DNA from: Insolitispirillum peregrinum
GTDB lineage: Bacteria; Pseudomonadota; Alphaproteobacteria; Rhodospirillales; Rhodospirillaceae
Length of the DNA stretch: 64,000 nucleotides
Reading direction: 5' to 3'
Assembly: GCF_900156605.1 (NCBI RefSeq)
Contig: NZ_FTOA01000001.1
Coordinates: forward strand, 248,001 to 312,000
A program made the translations under genes and the position numbers. How positions within the stretch are numbered: the first letter of the stretch is position 1; every line of letters starts with the position of its first letter. The notes below the pieces were generated by a model, which saw only the letters and a list, made by a program, of their open reading frames with translations, ran no database searches and had not been told where the DNA came from. Of this stretch, positions 17,556 through 26,721 are shown piece after piece.

Positions 17556-17585
17556 GCCCGATCACATTAAAACGCCGGAAAACCC

Positions 17586-18602
17586 TCAGGCATCCACCGG
17601 CTCGAAGCCGGTCTTGCGGTCAAAGTTGTGGCTGGCGGTCACCCACCGCACCGTACCGGACTTGGATCGCATCACCAGCGTTTCAGTCTTCGCCCCGTTG
17701 TGCCAGCGGCGGACGCCCTTCAGCATCGCGCCGTCGGTGACGCCGGTCGCAGCGAACATCACGTCGCCCGAGGCCAGTTCCAGCAGGGTATACTTCTTCG
17801 ACAGGTCGCTGATGCCCCACCGCTTGGCGCGGGCGCGTTCGTCGTCGTTGCGGAACAGCAGACGCCCCTGCATCTGGCCGCCAATGCAGCGCAGGGCGGC
17901 GGCGGCAAGCACACCTTCCGGCGCACCGCCAGAACCGATGTACATGTCTACACCGGCACCGTGTTCACCCATGGCGGTGGCGATCACGCCCGACACGTCA
18001 CCATCAGGGATCAACATGATGCGCGACCCGGCTTCGCGCACGCGGGCAATCAGTTCTTCGTGGCGCGGGCGGTTCAGGATGCACACCAGCAGGTCCTGTA
18101 CTTCGGCTTTTTTGGCCTTCGCCAGCGACTTCAGGTTCTGCTCGACCGAATTGTCCAGATCAACCACACCCTCGGGCAGACCACCACCGACGGCGATCTT
18201 GTCCATGTAAACGTCCGGCGCATTCAGGAAGCCGCCGTGTTCGGCGCAAGCCACCACCGCCAGCGCATTCGGGCCACCGGTGGCGCAAATGGTGGTGCCT
18301 TCCAGCGGGTCAAGGGCGATATCGACCTTCGGGCCAACGCCGGTCCCGACCTTTTCGCCGATGTACAGCATCGGGGCTTCGTCGCGCTCGCCTTCGCCGA
18401 TCACCACCGTGCCGTCGATCGAAATCGAGTTCAAGGCCCGGCGCATGGCATCCACCGCTGCCTGATCCGCCGCCTTTTCATCGCCCTTGCCAAGCCAGCG
18501 CGACGCGGCCAGCGCCGCTGCTTCGGTCACGCGGGCCATTTCCAGGGCCAGGTTGCGTTCAAGCTGAGTGCTGATTTCAGCCGCAGCAGTACGGTTCGAC
18601 AT
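17586..18602 (-). CDS. glpX: Class II fructose-1,6-bisphosphatase GlpX
   Basis: This is a 338-aa enzyme that hydrolyses fructose-1,6-bisphosphate in gluconeogenesis. GlpX motifs are clear: GEGERDEAPMLYIGE, the metal-binding DPLEGTT, and DMYIGSGGAPEGVLAAAALRC. The start is the ATG at 18602 (MSNRTAAAEIS), preceded by AGAGGAAACAGAACC; the 47 upstream in-frame codons are not family-like. It lies downstream of hom with a 163-bp gap and is followed by its own terminator. A phosphofructokinase working in the opposite direction is encoded at 59-60 kb. Confidence 0.96.
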   Translation of the reverse strand: MSNRTAAAEISTQLERNLALEMARVTEAAALAASRWLGKGDEKAADQAAVDAMRRALNSISIDGTVVIGEGERDEAPMLYIGEKVGTGVGPKVDIALDPLEGTTICATGGPNALAVVACAEHGGFLNAPDVYMDKIAVGGGLPEGVVDLDNSVEQNLKSLAKAKKAEVQDLLVCILNRPRHEELIARVREAGSRIMLIPDGDVSGVIATAMGEHGAGVDMYIGSGGAPEGVLAAAALRCIGGQMQGRLLFRNDDERARAKRWGISDLSKKYTLLELASGDVMFAATGVTDGAMLKGVRRWHNGAKTETLVMRSKSGTVRWVTASHNFDRKTGFEPVDA

Positions 18603-18765
18603 GGTTCTGTTTCCTCTGCCAGATCTGCAGGATGGTCTCCGCATGGAGCCTGTCAGTCCATCGGGCCGACAGAAAAGCATACCCCCGGCCTGCGTGTCCA
18701 TCGTGAACACCGCAAAAACCGGGGGTCTGTTTTTATCCTGCACTTCCCATTTGTTGGGATCAGTT

Positions 18766-20061
18766 TTACAGCGATTCTATGCGGATGACACGCGGCGGCT
18801 CGACCACCGCCGGCAGGGCGGCGATGTTTTCCAGTGCCTTGCGCAGCGACGATTCTCGCGTTTCGTGCAGGGTCATCACCACCGGCACCACTTCCGCCGG
18901 AGCGCGACCGCGTTGCAGGATGGCCTCCATCGACACTTCGGCCTTGCGCAGGGCATCGGCGATATCGGCAAACACCCCCGGCTCGTCACGCACCATCAGG
19001 CGGATGTAGTATTCGCCAACGTGCTGCTCCATCGACCAGTCCGACAGCTCGGCCAACTGGCCCGCCGGGACGCCGAAGGTAAAGGCACTGGCGCGGCCCG
19101 CCGCAATGTCCAGCACATCCGCCGCCACCGCCGACGCGGTTGGGCCAGCACCGGCCCCACGCCCGACAGCCACCGAACGGCCGACAAAATCGCCCTCGAT
19201 CACCACCGCATTGAACACGTCGTCAACGGTCGCCACCGGAGCCGTCACCGGCACCATGCACGGATGCACGCGCTGTTCGATACCGTGATCGGTCTGGCGG
19301 GCAATGCCCAGCAACTTGATGCGATAGCCCAGTTCTTCGGCGAACTGGATATCGACCGCCGAGATGTGGCGGATGCCTTCGATATGCACCTTGGACAGAT
19401 CGACTTTGGTCCCGAACGCAAGACTGGCGAGGATCGACAGCTTGTGCGCGGCATCGATGCCTTCAACGTCAAAGGTCGGATCGGCCTCGGCATAGCCCAG
19501 AGCCTGGGCATCGGCCAGCACGTCGGCAAAGTCGCGCCCGGTGGCCCGCATCACGGTCAGGATGTAGTTGCAGGTGCCGTTCAGGATCCCGCACACACTC
19601 TTGATGTGGTTGCCAGCCAGACCTTCGCGCAGGGTCTTGATCACCGGAATGCCACCGGCAACGGCGGCTTCATAGGCCAGCACCACGCCCTTGGCTTCGG
19701 CCGCAGCGGCCAGCGCCGGGCCGTGGTTCGACAGCAGGGCCTTGTTGGCAGTCACCACGTGGCAGCCACGGGCAATCGCCGTTTCCACCACCTCTTTGGC
19801 GGCTCCTTCCGAGCCGCCAATCAGTTCACACACCACATCGGCATCGGCGTCGCGCGCCATCACCACCGGGTCGTCGTACCAGGTGAGGGCCGACAAGTCC
19901 ACGCCGCGATCCTTGTCGCGCGAGCGGGCCGAGACGGCGGTCACCACCACCGGACGGCCACAGCGGAGCGCAATCAGGTCGGCCTGTTCCTGCAACAGAC
20001 GGACGGTGGCAGCACCGACCGTCCCCAAACCAGCGACGGCTACTTTCAGCGGATCACTCAC
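18766..20061 (-). CDS. hom: Homoserine dehydrogenase
   Basis: This is a 431-aa enzyme of threonine and methionine synthesis (aspartate semialdehyde to homoserine). It has an N-terminal Rossmann fold (VAVAGLGTVGAATVRLL), the signature region around ILNGTCNYILTVM, YAEADPTFDVEGIDAAHKL, and a C-terminal ACT domain (about 350-431, YYIRLMVRDEPGVFADI) that allows feedback control by threonine. Its ATG overlaps the stop of the upstream aminotransferase by 4 nt, so the two are coupled in translation. Confidence 0.96.
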   Translation of the reverse strand: MSDPLKVAVAGLGTVGAATVRLLQEQADLIALRCGRPVVVTAVSARSRDKDRGVDLSALTWYDDPVVMARDADADVVCELIGGSEGAAKEVVETAIARGCHVVTANKALLSNHGPALAAAAEAKGVVLAYEAAVAGGIPVIKTLREGLAGNHIKSVCGILNGTCNYILTVMRATGRDFADVLADAQALGYAEADPTFDVEGIDAAHKLSILASLAFGTKVDLSKVHIEGIRHISAVDIQFAEELGYRIKLLGIARQTDHGIEQRVHPCMVPVTAPVATVDDVFNAVVIEGDFVGRSVAVGRGAGAGPTASAVAADVLDIAAGRASAFTFGVPAGQLAELSDWSMEQHVGEYYIRLMVRDEPGVFADIADALRKAEVSMEAILQRGRAPAEVVPVVMTLHETRESSLRKALENIAALPAVVEPPRVIRIESL

Positions 20062-21281
20062 TTCAACACCACCCGTTGTTTTTCGGCATCTTCGAGAACC
20101 TTGTCGTAGTTCTGCAAAAAGCCCTTGATGTTACGCACAGCCTGACGAATGCGATGCTTGTTTTCGACCAGACCGATACGGACGTGATCGTCTCCCTGCT
20201 CGCCAAAGCCCAACCCCGGAGCAACCGCCACCTTGGCTTCGCGCATCAGCAGCTTGGAGAATTCGACCGAGCCCAGATGCTGGAAGGCGGGCGGGATCGG
20301 CGCCCAGGCAAACATCGACGCCGGTGGCGGCGGAACCATCCAGCCAGCCTGATGCAGACCTTCGATCAGTACATCGCGGCGCTCCTTATAGACCAGCCGG
20401 GTCTGTTCGACGCAATCCTGCGGCCCGTTCAGGGCGGCGGTTGCCGCCACCTGCACCGGCGTAAAGGCACCGTAATCGAGGTAGCTCTTCACCCGCGACA
20501 GCGCCGAGATCAGCTTGCGGTTCCCGGCAGCAAAGCCGATACGCCAGCCCGCCATGTTATAGGTCTTGGACATCGACGAGAATTCGACCGCCACGTCCTT
20601 GGCACCGGGAATTTGCAGGATCGACGGCGGCGGCACGTCGTCAAAATAGATTTCCGAATAGGCGATGTCGGACAGCACAAAGATTTCATGCCGACGGCAG
20701 AAGTCGACCACTTCCTTGTAAAAGGCCAGATCAGCCACCATCGCCGTCGGGTTCGACGGGAAGTTGACGATCACCGCCACCGGCTTGGGGACCGAGTGGC
20801 GCACGCCACGGTCCATCGCCCGCAGGAAGTCTTCGTTCGGCGTGGCCGGAATCGAGCGCACCGAACCACCGGCAATGATGAAGCCAAAGGCGTGGATCGG
20901 ATAACTGGGATTCGGGGCCAGCACAATGTCGCCCGGGCTGGTGATGGCCTGCGCCAGATTGGCAAGGCCTTCCTTCGAGCCCAGGGTGACGATGATTTCG
21001 CTTTCCGGGTCCAGATTGACGTTAAAGCGACGTTCGTAATAGCCCGACATCGCCTTGCGCAGGCCGGGGATGCCCTTGGACATCGAATAGCCGTGGGCGC
21101 GCGGGTTCCGCGCTGCTTCACACAGCTTGTCGACGATGTGCTGCGGGGTCGGTTGATCGGGGTTGCCCATGCCCAGATCAATAATGTCTTCGCCCGCGGC
21201 GCGCGCACGCGCCTTCATGGCGTTCACTTCCGCAAAGACGTAAGGGGGCAAGCGCTTAATGCGATGAAATTCCTGTTCCAT
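20058..21281 (-). CDS. Class I/II PLP aminotransferase (AlaC / DAP-aminotransferase-like)
   Basis: This is a 407-aa PLP enzyme. The PLP lysine is K239 in SSMSKTYNMAGWRIGFAAG. Other fold-type I marks are DLGMGNPDQPTP near residue 40, NFPSNPTA for the cofactor Asn region, and a C-terminal RIGLVENKHRIRQA. The start MEQEFHRIKRLPPY at 21281 is typical of the group; a TTG 18 nt earlier is less likely. Relatives are annotated as alanine transaminase or LL-diaminopimelate aminotransferase, and the sequence alone cannot choose between them. Overlap with hom points to the aspartate-family or alanine pathway. Confidence 0.88.
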   Translation of the reverse strand: MEQEFHRIKRLPPYVFAEVNAMKARARAAGEDIIDLGMGNPDQPTPQHIVDKLCEAARNPRAHGYSMSKGIPGLRKAMSGYYERRFNVNLDPESEIIVTLGSKEGLANLAQAITSPGDIVLAPNPSYPIHAFGFIIAGGSVRSIPATPNEDFLRAMDRGVRHSVPKPVAVIVNFPSNPTAMVADLAFYKEVVDFCRRHEIFVLSDIAYSEIYFDDVPPPSILQIPGAKDVAVEFSSMSKTYNMAGWRIGFAAGNRKLISALSRVKSYLDYGAFTPVQVAATAALNGPQDCVEQTRLVYKERRDVLIEGLHQAGWMVPPPPASMFAWAPIPPAFQHLGSVEFSKLLMREAKVAVAPGLGFGEQGDDHVRIGLVENKHRIRQAVRNIKGFLQNYDKVLEDAEKQRVVLK

Positions 21282-21376
21282 GATGAACCTGACTGGCAAA
21301 TGCCATCGTAGAGTGTTGCATGGTTACCCCGCTGGCGGGCGGAGTGCGATATTGGGGATGTGCAGGGTCACTGCCA

Positions 21377-22564
21377 TCAATAATCGAGGAACACCTCGGT
21401 CCGGCGGTTGGCGGCTTCGCCGGTGGGCATGACTTCCTGATACATCGGCTCGTTGTCTGCGACTGCGCCGACATACAGGCTCGACCGCGGAGCACCCATC
21501 TCGATCAGGGCGTTCATGACCGCACGGGCGCGTTGCTGCGACACCCGCAGGTTGGCCATGTCATGGTGATCCCACGACATGTCACCGGTGCGCGAAGATG
21601 CATGACCGACAACCCGCAGCATGCCGTTATGCTGCTTTTGCAGCGCGACCACCTGTCGCAGGATGGCCCGGTCGCGGGCCGACAGACTGGCGGCACCGTT
21701 GCCGAACTGGATGGTGGCCACCTGCGTCGATACGGCGGTTCCGGCGCTGTTGTAGGCTTCCAGCGGATAGGGGCCGGAGCCGGTCATGCTGAGACCCATC
21801 GCCAGACCACCGACATTGGCCGCCGACCCGGAGGCCCCAGCCGGAGCATGGCCGTTGGACTGCACCGTCACCTTGCCGTTGCCATTCACCACCGTGGTGG
21901 TGTCATCGGCTTCGCCGGTCGGCGGCACGTATTCCGGCACCGGGCTGGCAACGGGTTCGGGCGCGGCAACCGGTGCGGCCATCGCCTGCGGCGCGGGAGC
22001 AGGCTCTGGCTCGGGCTCGGGCTGCGGCACGGGCGGAGCCACCGGAGCCGGAGCTTCGGCCACCTGCGGCGCAGCCTCGACCACCGGTTCGGGGGCCGGA
22101 GCAGCAGTCTGACTGACCACCGGAGCAGGCGTTTCCTGCACCACCGGTTCGGCGGCCACCTGCGGCGTGGCAACCGATGTTACCGTCGGGGCTGACTGGT
22201 TGGGCAGTTCGTTCAATGCGTACTGCTGGCTGGGCATCCGGCGGGTGCTGGTACCGTTGCTGTAGGCCGGGGGCTGGGCAACGCCGTTCAGGCCATCCGG
22301 GCTGGGGGTACCGGTTTCGCTTTCACTGCTGCCATCACTGCCAAACACGGAATCCCAGCTGTCCTGCATCGTCGAGCAGGCGCTGAGCGACAACAAGGCC
22401 ACCGCAACCAGACTGCCCATCCGCAGAGCACGGGTGCGCCCGCCCGTCAGGGCGGCGGTCCTAGCTCGCATCGCCTCCGGGGTGCTGGCTGCTGCCGCAA
22501 CGGTCTCCGGAATGTGCCGGGACGCGTGCTCAGACACCTTTTGGGGCAGGCGAATAGGAAACAT
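21377..22564 (-). CDS. OmpA-family lipoprotein
   Basis: This is a 395-aa protein if started at the ATG at 22564. A lipobox LSAC gives lipidated C63; starts at 22471 or 22426 would give a more usual signal peptide length, so the start is uncertain. After the lipid anchor comes a long Pro/Ala/Glu/Val-rich spacer (about 120 residues), then a C-terminal OmpA peptidoglycan-binding domain (about 270-395: TIQFGNGAASLSARDRAIL, VVGHASSRTG, NLRVSQQRARAVMNALI, ANRRTEVFL). It should tether the outer membrane to peptidoglycan. It is convergent with nothing and divergent from phaC. Confidence 0.87.
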   Translation of the reverse strand: MFPIRLPQKVSEHASRHIPETVAAAASTPEAMRARTAALTGGRTRALRMGSLVAVALLSLSACSTMQDSWDSVFGSDGSSESETGTPSPDGLNGVAQPPAYSNGTSTRRMPSQQYALNELPNQSAPTVTSVATPQVAAEPVVQETPAPVVSQTAAPAPEPVVEAAPQVAEAPAPVAPPVPQPEPEPEPAPAPQAMAAPVAAPEPVASPVPEYVPPTGEADDTTTVVNGNGKVTVQSNGHAPAGASGSAANVGGLAMGLSMTGSGPYPLEAYNSAGTAVSTQVATIQFGNGAASLSARDRAILRQVVALQKQHNGMLRVVGHASSRTGDMSWDHHDMANLRVSQQRARAVMNALIEMGAPRSSLYVGAVADNEPMYQEVMPTGEAANRRTEVFLDY

Positions 22565-22841
22565 GGTGTTTGGCCTCGTTTGCCGATAAGAGAAAAGCGC
22601 AACAGGGTCGCTGCATGTGCGACCTTGCCATAAGTCAGGCCCCATAAAATACATGAGGCGTGTTACCATTCCATGATTTATTTCCACAGGAATGCGTAAA
22701 CTCGTTCCCTGTGCCAGATAATCAGGGTATCACCCAAGACAGGTGTGGACTTTGGCACCCAAGCCCCTCACCATACCACCGGAGCACGAAGGGTACCGCG
22801 GCATGGCGTTACCCTTATCGCGGGAGGAAGAGAGAGTCTCG

Positions 22842-24677
22842 ATGGCTGATCAGCAGAATTCCAAGCAAGCGACCCCCAATGCCGACCATCACCCGGACAT
22901 GAAAATCCCCGATCCGGCCGAAGTCTCCAAGGCGATGGCCAATATCGCCGAGCGCAGCCAGCGTCTGGTCAGCGATTTTCTGGCCCGTCAGGCCGAACAT
23001 CCCGAACCGGCCCCGACCGATCTGGACCCGATGCACGTCGGCAAAGCCTTTATGGAAATGACGGCCCGCCTGATGGCGAACCCCGCCCGTCTGGTCGAGG
23101 CGCAGGTGTCGCTGTGGCAGGATTACATGAACCTGTGGCAGAACACCGCCCGCCGCATGTTCGGTGAAGAAACCTCGCCGGTGATTGTCCCCGACAAGAC
23201 CGACCGCCGGTTCAAGGATGACGCCTGGCACGAAAACGAAGTCTTTGACTTCATCAAGCAGTCCTATCTGCTGACCAGCCGCTGGCTGACCAACGTCGCC
23301 AACGACGTCGAAGGTCTCGACACCAAGGACGCAAAGAAGGTCGAGTTCTATACCCGCCAGTTCATCGACGCCATGGCACCGTCGAACTTCCTGTTCACCA
23401 ACCCGGAAGTTCTGCGGGTTACCGTCGAAAGCGGCGGCGAAAACCTGCTAAAGGGTCTGGAACACCTGTTGTCCGATCTGGAGCGCGGCCATGGCCGCCT
23501 GCGGATTTCGATGACCAACGAAAGCGCGTTCGAAGTCGGCCGCAACATCGCCTCCACGCCGGGGTCGGTGGTCTACCAGAACGACATGATGCAGTTGATC
23601 CAGTACACCCCGACCACCGAAAAGGTGAAGTCGGTGCCGGTGATGATCGTGCCGCCGTGGATCAACAAGTTCTACATCCTTGACCTGCGGGAAAAGAACT
23701 CGCTGATCAAGTGGCTGGTCGATCAGGGCTATACCACCTTTGTCATCTCGTGGGTCAACCCGGATGAAACCCTGAAAGACAAGTCGTTCGACGACTACAT
23801 GCTGGAAGGCACTCTGGCTGGCATCAATGCCATTCAGGACGCCACCGGTGCCAGCAAGGTCAACGCCATCGGCTATTGTCTGGGCGGCACCTTGCTCGCC
23901 TCCACCGCAGCCTACCTCAAGGCGACGGGTCAGGATCGCCTGAACTCGGCCACCTTCCTCACCACCCTGACCGACTTCAGCGAGCCGGGCGAACTGGGGG
24001 TGTTCATCGACGAAGAGCAGCTCGATGCCCTCGACGAGCGGATGCAAAAGGCCGGGTATCTGGATGGCGGCGACATGGCCACCACCTTTAACATGCTGCG
24101 CGCCAACGACCTGATCTGGTCGTTCGTCGTCAACAACTACCTGCTGGGCAAGGAGCCGTTCCCGTTCGACCTGCTGTACTGGAATGGTGACTCGACCCGC
24201 ATGCCCGCCGCCATGCACAGCTTCTACCTGCACAAGATGTATCAGGAAAACAAGCTGATCCAACCCGGTGGCGTGGTGTTGCAGGGCGTGCCGCTTGATC
24301 TCGGCAAGGTCGATATTCCGGTCTACATGCTGTCGTGCCGCGAAGACCATATTGCCCCGTGGACCTCGACCTTTGCCGCCACCAACATCTACAGCGGCAA
24401 GGTGAAGTTTGTGCTGTCGGCTTCGGGCCACATTGCCGGGGTGGTCAATCCGCCGGTCGCCAACAAGTATTGCTACTGGACCAACAACCGCAAGGTCAAA
24501 TCCCCCGATGCCTGGCTGAAGGGGGCCCAACAGCACGAAGGTAGCTGGTGGACCGACTGGAATGAATGGTGCGCCCCGCTGTCCGGCCCGGACGTTCCGG
24601 CCCTGCAGCCCGGTTCCGGCAAGCTGCCGGTTCTGGAGGCAGCTCCTGGTTCCTACGTCAAAATCCGGGCCGTCTGA
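22842..24677 (+). CDS. phaC: Class I poly(3-hydroxyalkanoate) synthase
   Basis: This is a 611-aa enzyme that polymerises hydroxyacyl-CoA into storage polyester on granules. It has an N-terminal PhaC_N domain, then an alpha/beta-hydrolase core with the lipase-like box GYCLGG, nucleophile C346, catalytic Asp in SCREDHIAPW and catalytic His in SASGHIAGVVNPP. The start MADQQNSKQ at 22842 follows GGGAGGAAGAGAGAG; the distance is long (about 13 nt), and an upstream ATG at 22803 is possible. It is a single gene with its own terminator. No phaA, phaB or phasin gene is adjacent. Confidence 0.96.
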   Translation: MADQQNSKQATPNADHHPDMKIPDPAEVSKAMANIAERSQRLVSDFLARQAEHPEPAPTDLDPMHVGKAFMEMTARLMANPARLVEAQVSLWQDYMNLWQNTARRMFGEETSPVIVPDKTDRRFKDDAWHENEVFDFIKQSYLLTSRWLTNVANDVEGLDTKDAKKVEFYTRQFIDAMAPSNFLFTNPEVLRVTVESGGENLLKGLEHLLSDLERGHGRLRISMTNESAFEVGRNIASTPGSVVYQNDMMQLIQYTPTTEKVKSVPVMIVPPWINKFYILDLREKNSLIKWLVDQGYTTFVISWVNPDETLKDKSFDDYMLEGTLAGINAIQDATGASKVNAIGYCLGGTLLASTAAYLKATGQDRLNSATFLTTLTDFSEPGELGVFIDEEQLDALDERMQKAGYLDGGDMATTFNMLRANDLIWSFVVNNYLLGKEPFPFDLLYWNGDSTRMPAAMHSFYLHKMYQENKLIQPGGVVLQGVPLDLGKVDIPVYMLSCREDHIAPWTSTFAATNIYSGKVKFVLSASGHIAGVVNPPVANKYCYWTNNRKVKSPDAWLKGAQQHEGSWWTDWNEWCAPLSGPDVPALQPGSGKLPVLEAAPGSYVKIRAV

Positions 24678-24705
24678 CACATCCCGGCATTGCGATCAAA
24701 AGAAA

Positions 24706-24739
24706 CACCGGCAGGGCGTCCTTGCCGGTGCTTCTTTTT
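24706..24739 (+). terminator. Terminator downstream of phaC
   Basis: CACCGGCA (24706-24713) and TGCCGGTG (24723-24730) form an 8-bp stem with a 9-nt loop, followed by CTTCTTTTT. It lies 28 bp after the phaC stop. Confidence 0.92.
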
Positions 24740-24765
24740 AGAGCAGCGTGCGTTACACGACAGTA

Positions 24766-24864
24766 GAAAAACAGGATCATGGAGCGCTGCTCCACACCTC
24801 GCTGGGGCCAGTCGGCCCCAGACCCCATTCCTTTGAATTCAAAGAAAAAGTGGGGGTTCGGGGG
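24766..24864 (-). repeat. Family A intergenic repeat, copy 1 (inverted)
   Basis: This 99-bp element is the reverse complement of the copy at 27624-27719. It contains the GGAGCGCTGCTCC palindrome, a GGGGCC-N-GGCCCC palindrome and an AT-rich centre ending in GGGGGTTCGGGG. It is non-coding. The gap to the MocR gene end (24865-24945) shows nothing else. Confidence 0.8.
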
Positions 24865-24945
24865 CATCACCTCCGAATGGGTATGGGCGGTAGCCCATTC
24901 TCCTGCGTGGACTGGCACGTACTGTGGCGTCAGTTTAGGCGCAGA

Positions 24946-26358
24946 TCACATTGCGGCAATCAGGTGATCCGGCCCTTCGCGCAGCGCACGGGCAATGATC
25001 CGCAGCCCTTCCTCGGTCCGGCGCAGTGTGGTCATCGCCCCGACACAGACGCGGATGGCCGGGGTCGGTCGCTGCTTGCCGACAGCAAAGGTTTCAGCAG
25101 GCATCACGATCACCCCCATCCGCTGAAGCTGGTCGGCAAAGGCATCAGCCCGCCAGTGTTCCGGCAAGCGGATCCACAGGTGATAACTGGAACGATCATT
25201 ATCAGCCACATGATCCCCCAGTATCGCTTCCACCATTTTCCAGCGCACCCGCACATCCTGTTGCAGTTTGCCGACAATCTCGTCAGCAAAGCCACTGTCG
25301 ATCCAGCGCCGCGCCACTTCGCCCATCAACGGCGGAGCCATCCAGCAACTGGCCCGCAGCGCCACCTGAAAGCGGTCAATGATCGCCAGCGGGGCGCAGA
25401 CCCAGCCCAGCCGCAGCCCCGGAGCCATGCTCTTTGAAGAGCTGGTCAGGTAAATGCCGTGCCGGGGCAGCCAGCTCACCAGCGGCGGGGGACGATCCTG
25501 CGGCATCAAGCCATACACATCGTCCTCGATGACGAACATCTCGGCGCGCTCCGCAATCGCTGCCAATGCCCGCCGCCGTCCTTCGGACATGGTGGCGCTG
25601 GTGGGGTTTTGCAGCGTTGGCATGGTGTACAGGGCGCGGGGCGCATGCTGGCGAATGGCGTCCTCCAGCGCATCGGGCAAAATCCCCTCGCCATCACAGG
25701 CTACCGGTGCCAGCTTGATGTCCCACTGCCCCGCCAGAGCCTTCATGCCGGGGTAGGTCAACGGCTCGGTCAACACCGTATCGCCGGGGCGACACAGCGC
25801 ACTGATGGATGTCTCCATCGCGTGCTGCCCGCCACAGGTTACCGCGATTTGTTCAGGGCGAGCCGTCAGGCCCACCCGCTTCAACCAGCGGGCTCCCGCT
25901 GCCCGGTGTTCGGGAACACCCAGACTGTGCTGGTAGGTCAGCATCTGCCCCAGACCATTCGACCGGCTGATTTCGGCCAGCGTTTCGGCAAAGGCCTGCT
26001 CCTGCCCCAGCAATGGCGGAAAATTGAGGCTGAGATTGATCGGCCCGCTTTCGGAAAATTCTTCCAGCGGCGGCAAGTGGAACCGGCGAACCGCGCTGGG
26101 GTTCTCGTCGGTATCCGGCGGACGGACAAACGTCCCGCGACCGACTTCACCGTCGATCAGGTCGCGGCGGCGCGCTTCCTGATAGGCGCGCGTGACAGTG
26201 GCCACGGTCACCCCCAGCGCCCAGGCCAGATCGCGGTGGGTCGGCAGGCGGTCGCCGGGTTTCAGCGAGCCGTCAGCAATGGCATCGGCCACCGCGTCAG
26301 CGATGGCTCGATAGGTGGGGCCAGAGCGGCCTTCGAGGGAGGGGGTCCATATTGTCAT
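24946..26358 (-). CDS. MocR-type regulator (GntR DNA-binding + aminotransferase-like)
   Basis: This is a 470-aa regulator. Residues 1-80 form a GntR winged helix (AIADAVADAIADGSLKPGDRLP, then HRDLAWALGVTVATVTRAYQEA). Residues 100-470 form a fold-type I aminotransferase domain with PLP lysine K309 in LTSSSKSMAPGLRLGWV, YTMPTLQNPTSATM and a conserved Asp in VIEDDVY. Such proteins sense an amine or PLP ligand and activate a neighbouring gene. It is divergent from DUF1127-phzF, the likely target. A perfect inverted repeat ATTGTCA-TGG-TGACAAT overlaps its own start codon, which suggests autorepression. Confidence 0.93.
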   Translation of the reverse strand: MTIWTPSLEGRSGPTYRAIADAVADAIADGSLKPGDRLPTHRDLAWALGVTVATVTRAYQEARRRDLIDGEVGRGTFVRPPDTDENPSAVRRFHLPPLEEFSESGPINLSLNFPPLLGQEQAFAETLAEISRSNGLGQMLTYQHSLGVPEHRAAGARWLKRVGLTARPEQIAVTCGGQHAMETSISALCRPGDTVLTEPLTYPGMKALAGQWDIKLAPVACDGEGILPDALEDAIRQHAPRALYTMPTLQNPTSATMSEGRRRALAAIAERAEMFVIEDDVYGLMPQDRPPPLVSWLPRHGIYLTSSSKSMAPGLRLGWVCAPLAIIDRFQVALRASCWMAPPLMGEVARRWIDSGFADEIVGKLQQDVRVRWKMVEAILGDHVADNDRSSYHLWIRLPEHWRADAFADQLQRMGVIVMPAETFAVGKQRPTPAIRVCVGAMTTLRRTEEGLRIIARALREGPDHLIAAM

Positions 26359-26462
26359 GGTGACAATGTTACTGTTGACCAGGACAATCGGTCAAGACAC
26401 TCTGCGATTAGGACAACAATTTTCCCCGAGGGGGCCATCATGCAGAATTGTACTAGGACAAT
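26351..26462. promoter_or_regulatory. Putative MocR operator region
   Basis: ATTGTCA-TGG-TGACAAT (26351-26367) is a perfect inverted repeat whose centre covers the MocR start codon (26356-26358). Further half-sites AGGACAAT or AGGACAAC occur at 26381-26388, 26410-26417 and 26455-26462. Repeated half-sites between a MocR gene and its divergent partner fit the known operator style of this family. Confidence 0.6.
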
Positions 26463-26721
26463 CCAGTCGTCATCCTTCCTCACACCCAGCGAAATGATCG
26501 TCGCCGGCCTGCGGCTGTTGATGTCGGGTCTGTCCCTGTGGCTGGTGGCAACCTGCGACCGTCTGCTCGACCGGTTGGACCGCCATCGCCAGATTCGTCA
26601 GCTTCACAGTTGGGACGACCGGATGCTAAGGGATATCGGCATCAGCCGGTGTGATCTTGATCGCCTTTCCGTTATCCCCACATCCCCCTCACAGGAGAAC
26701 CGCCATGAGCCCCGTTCCTGA
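26440..26721 (+). CDS. DUF1127 small protein
   Basis: This is a 93-aa protein with a C-terminal DUF1127 domain: RQIRQLHSWDDRMLRDIGIS is followed by RCDLDRL. The N-terminal half has a hydrophobic stretch (MIVAGLRLLMSGLSLWLVATC) that may be a membrane helix, which is not usual in the shortest members. The ATG has a CGAGGGGG site. It lies under the presumed MocR operator, and its 3' end overlaps the phzF-like start by 17 nt. Small DUF1127 proteins bind RNA and affect phosphate and carbon metabolism in other alphaproteobacteria; the role here is unknown. Confidence 0.85.
   Translation: MQNCTRTIQSSSFLTPSEMIVAGLRLLMSGLSLWLVATCDRLLDRLDRHRQIRQLHSWDDRMLRDIGISRCDLDRLSVIPTSPSQENRHEPRS

Noticed and set aside
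21299-21299. TTG start for the aminotransferase six codons upstream
   Set aside because: The ATG at 21281 gives the typical N-terminus of the family, and the extension has no counterpart.
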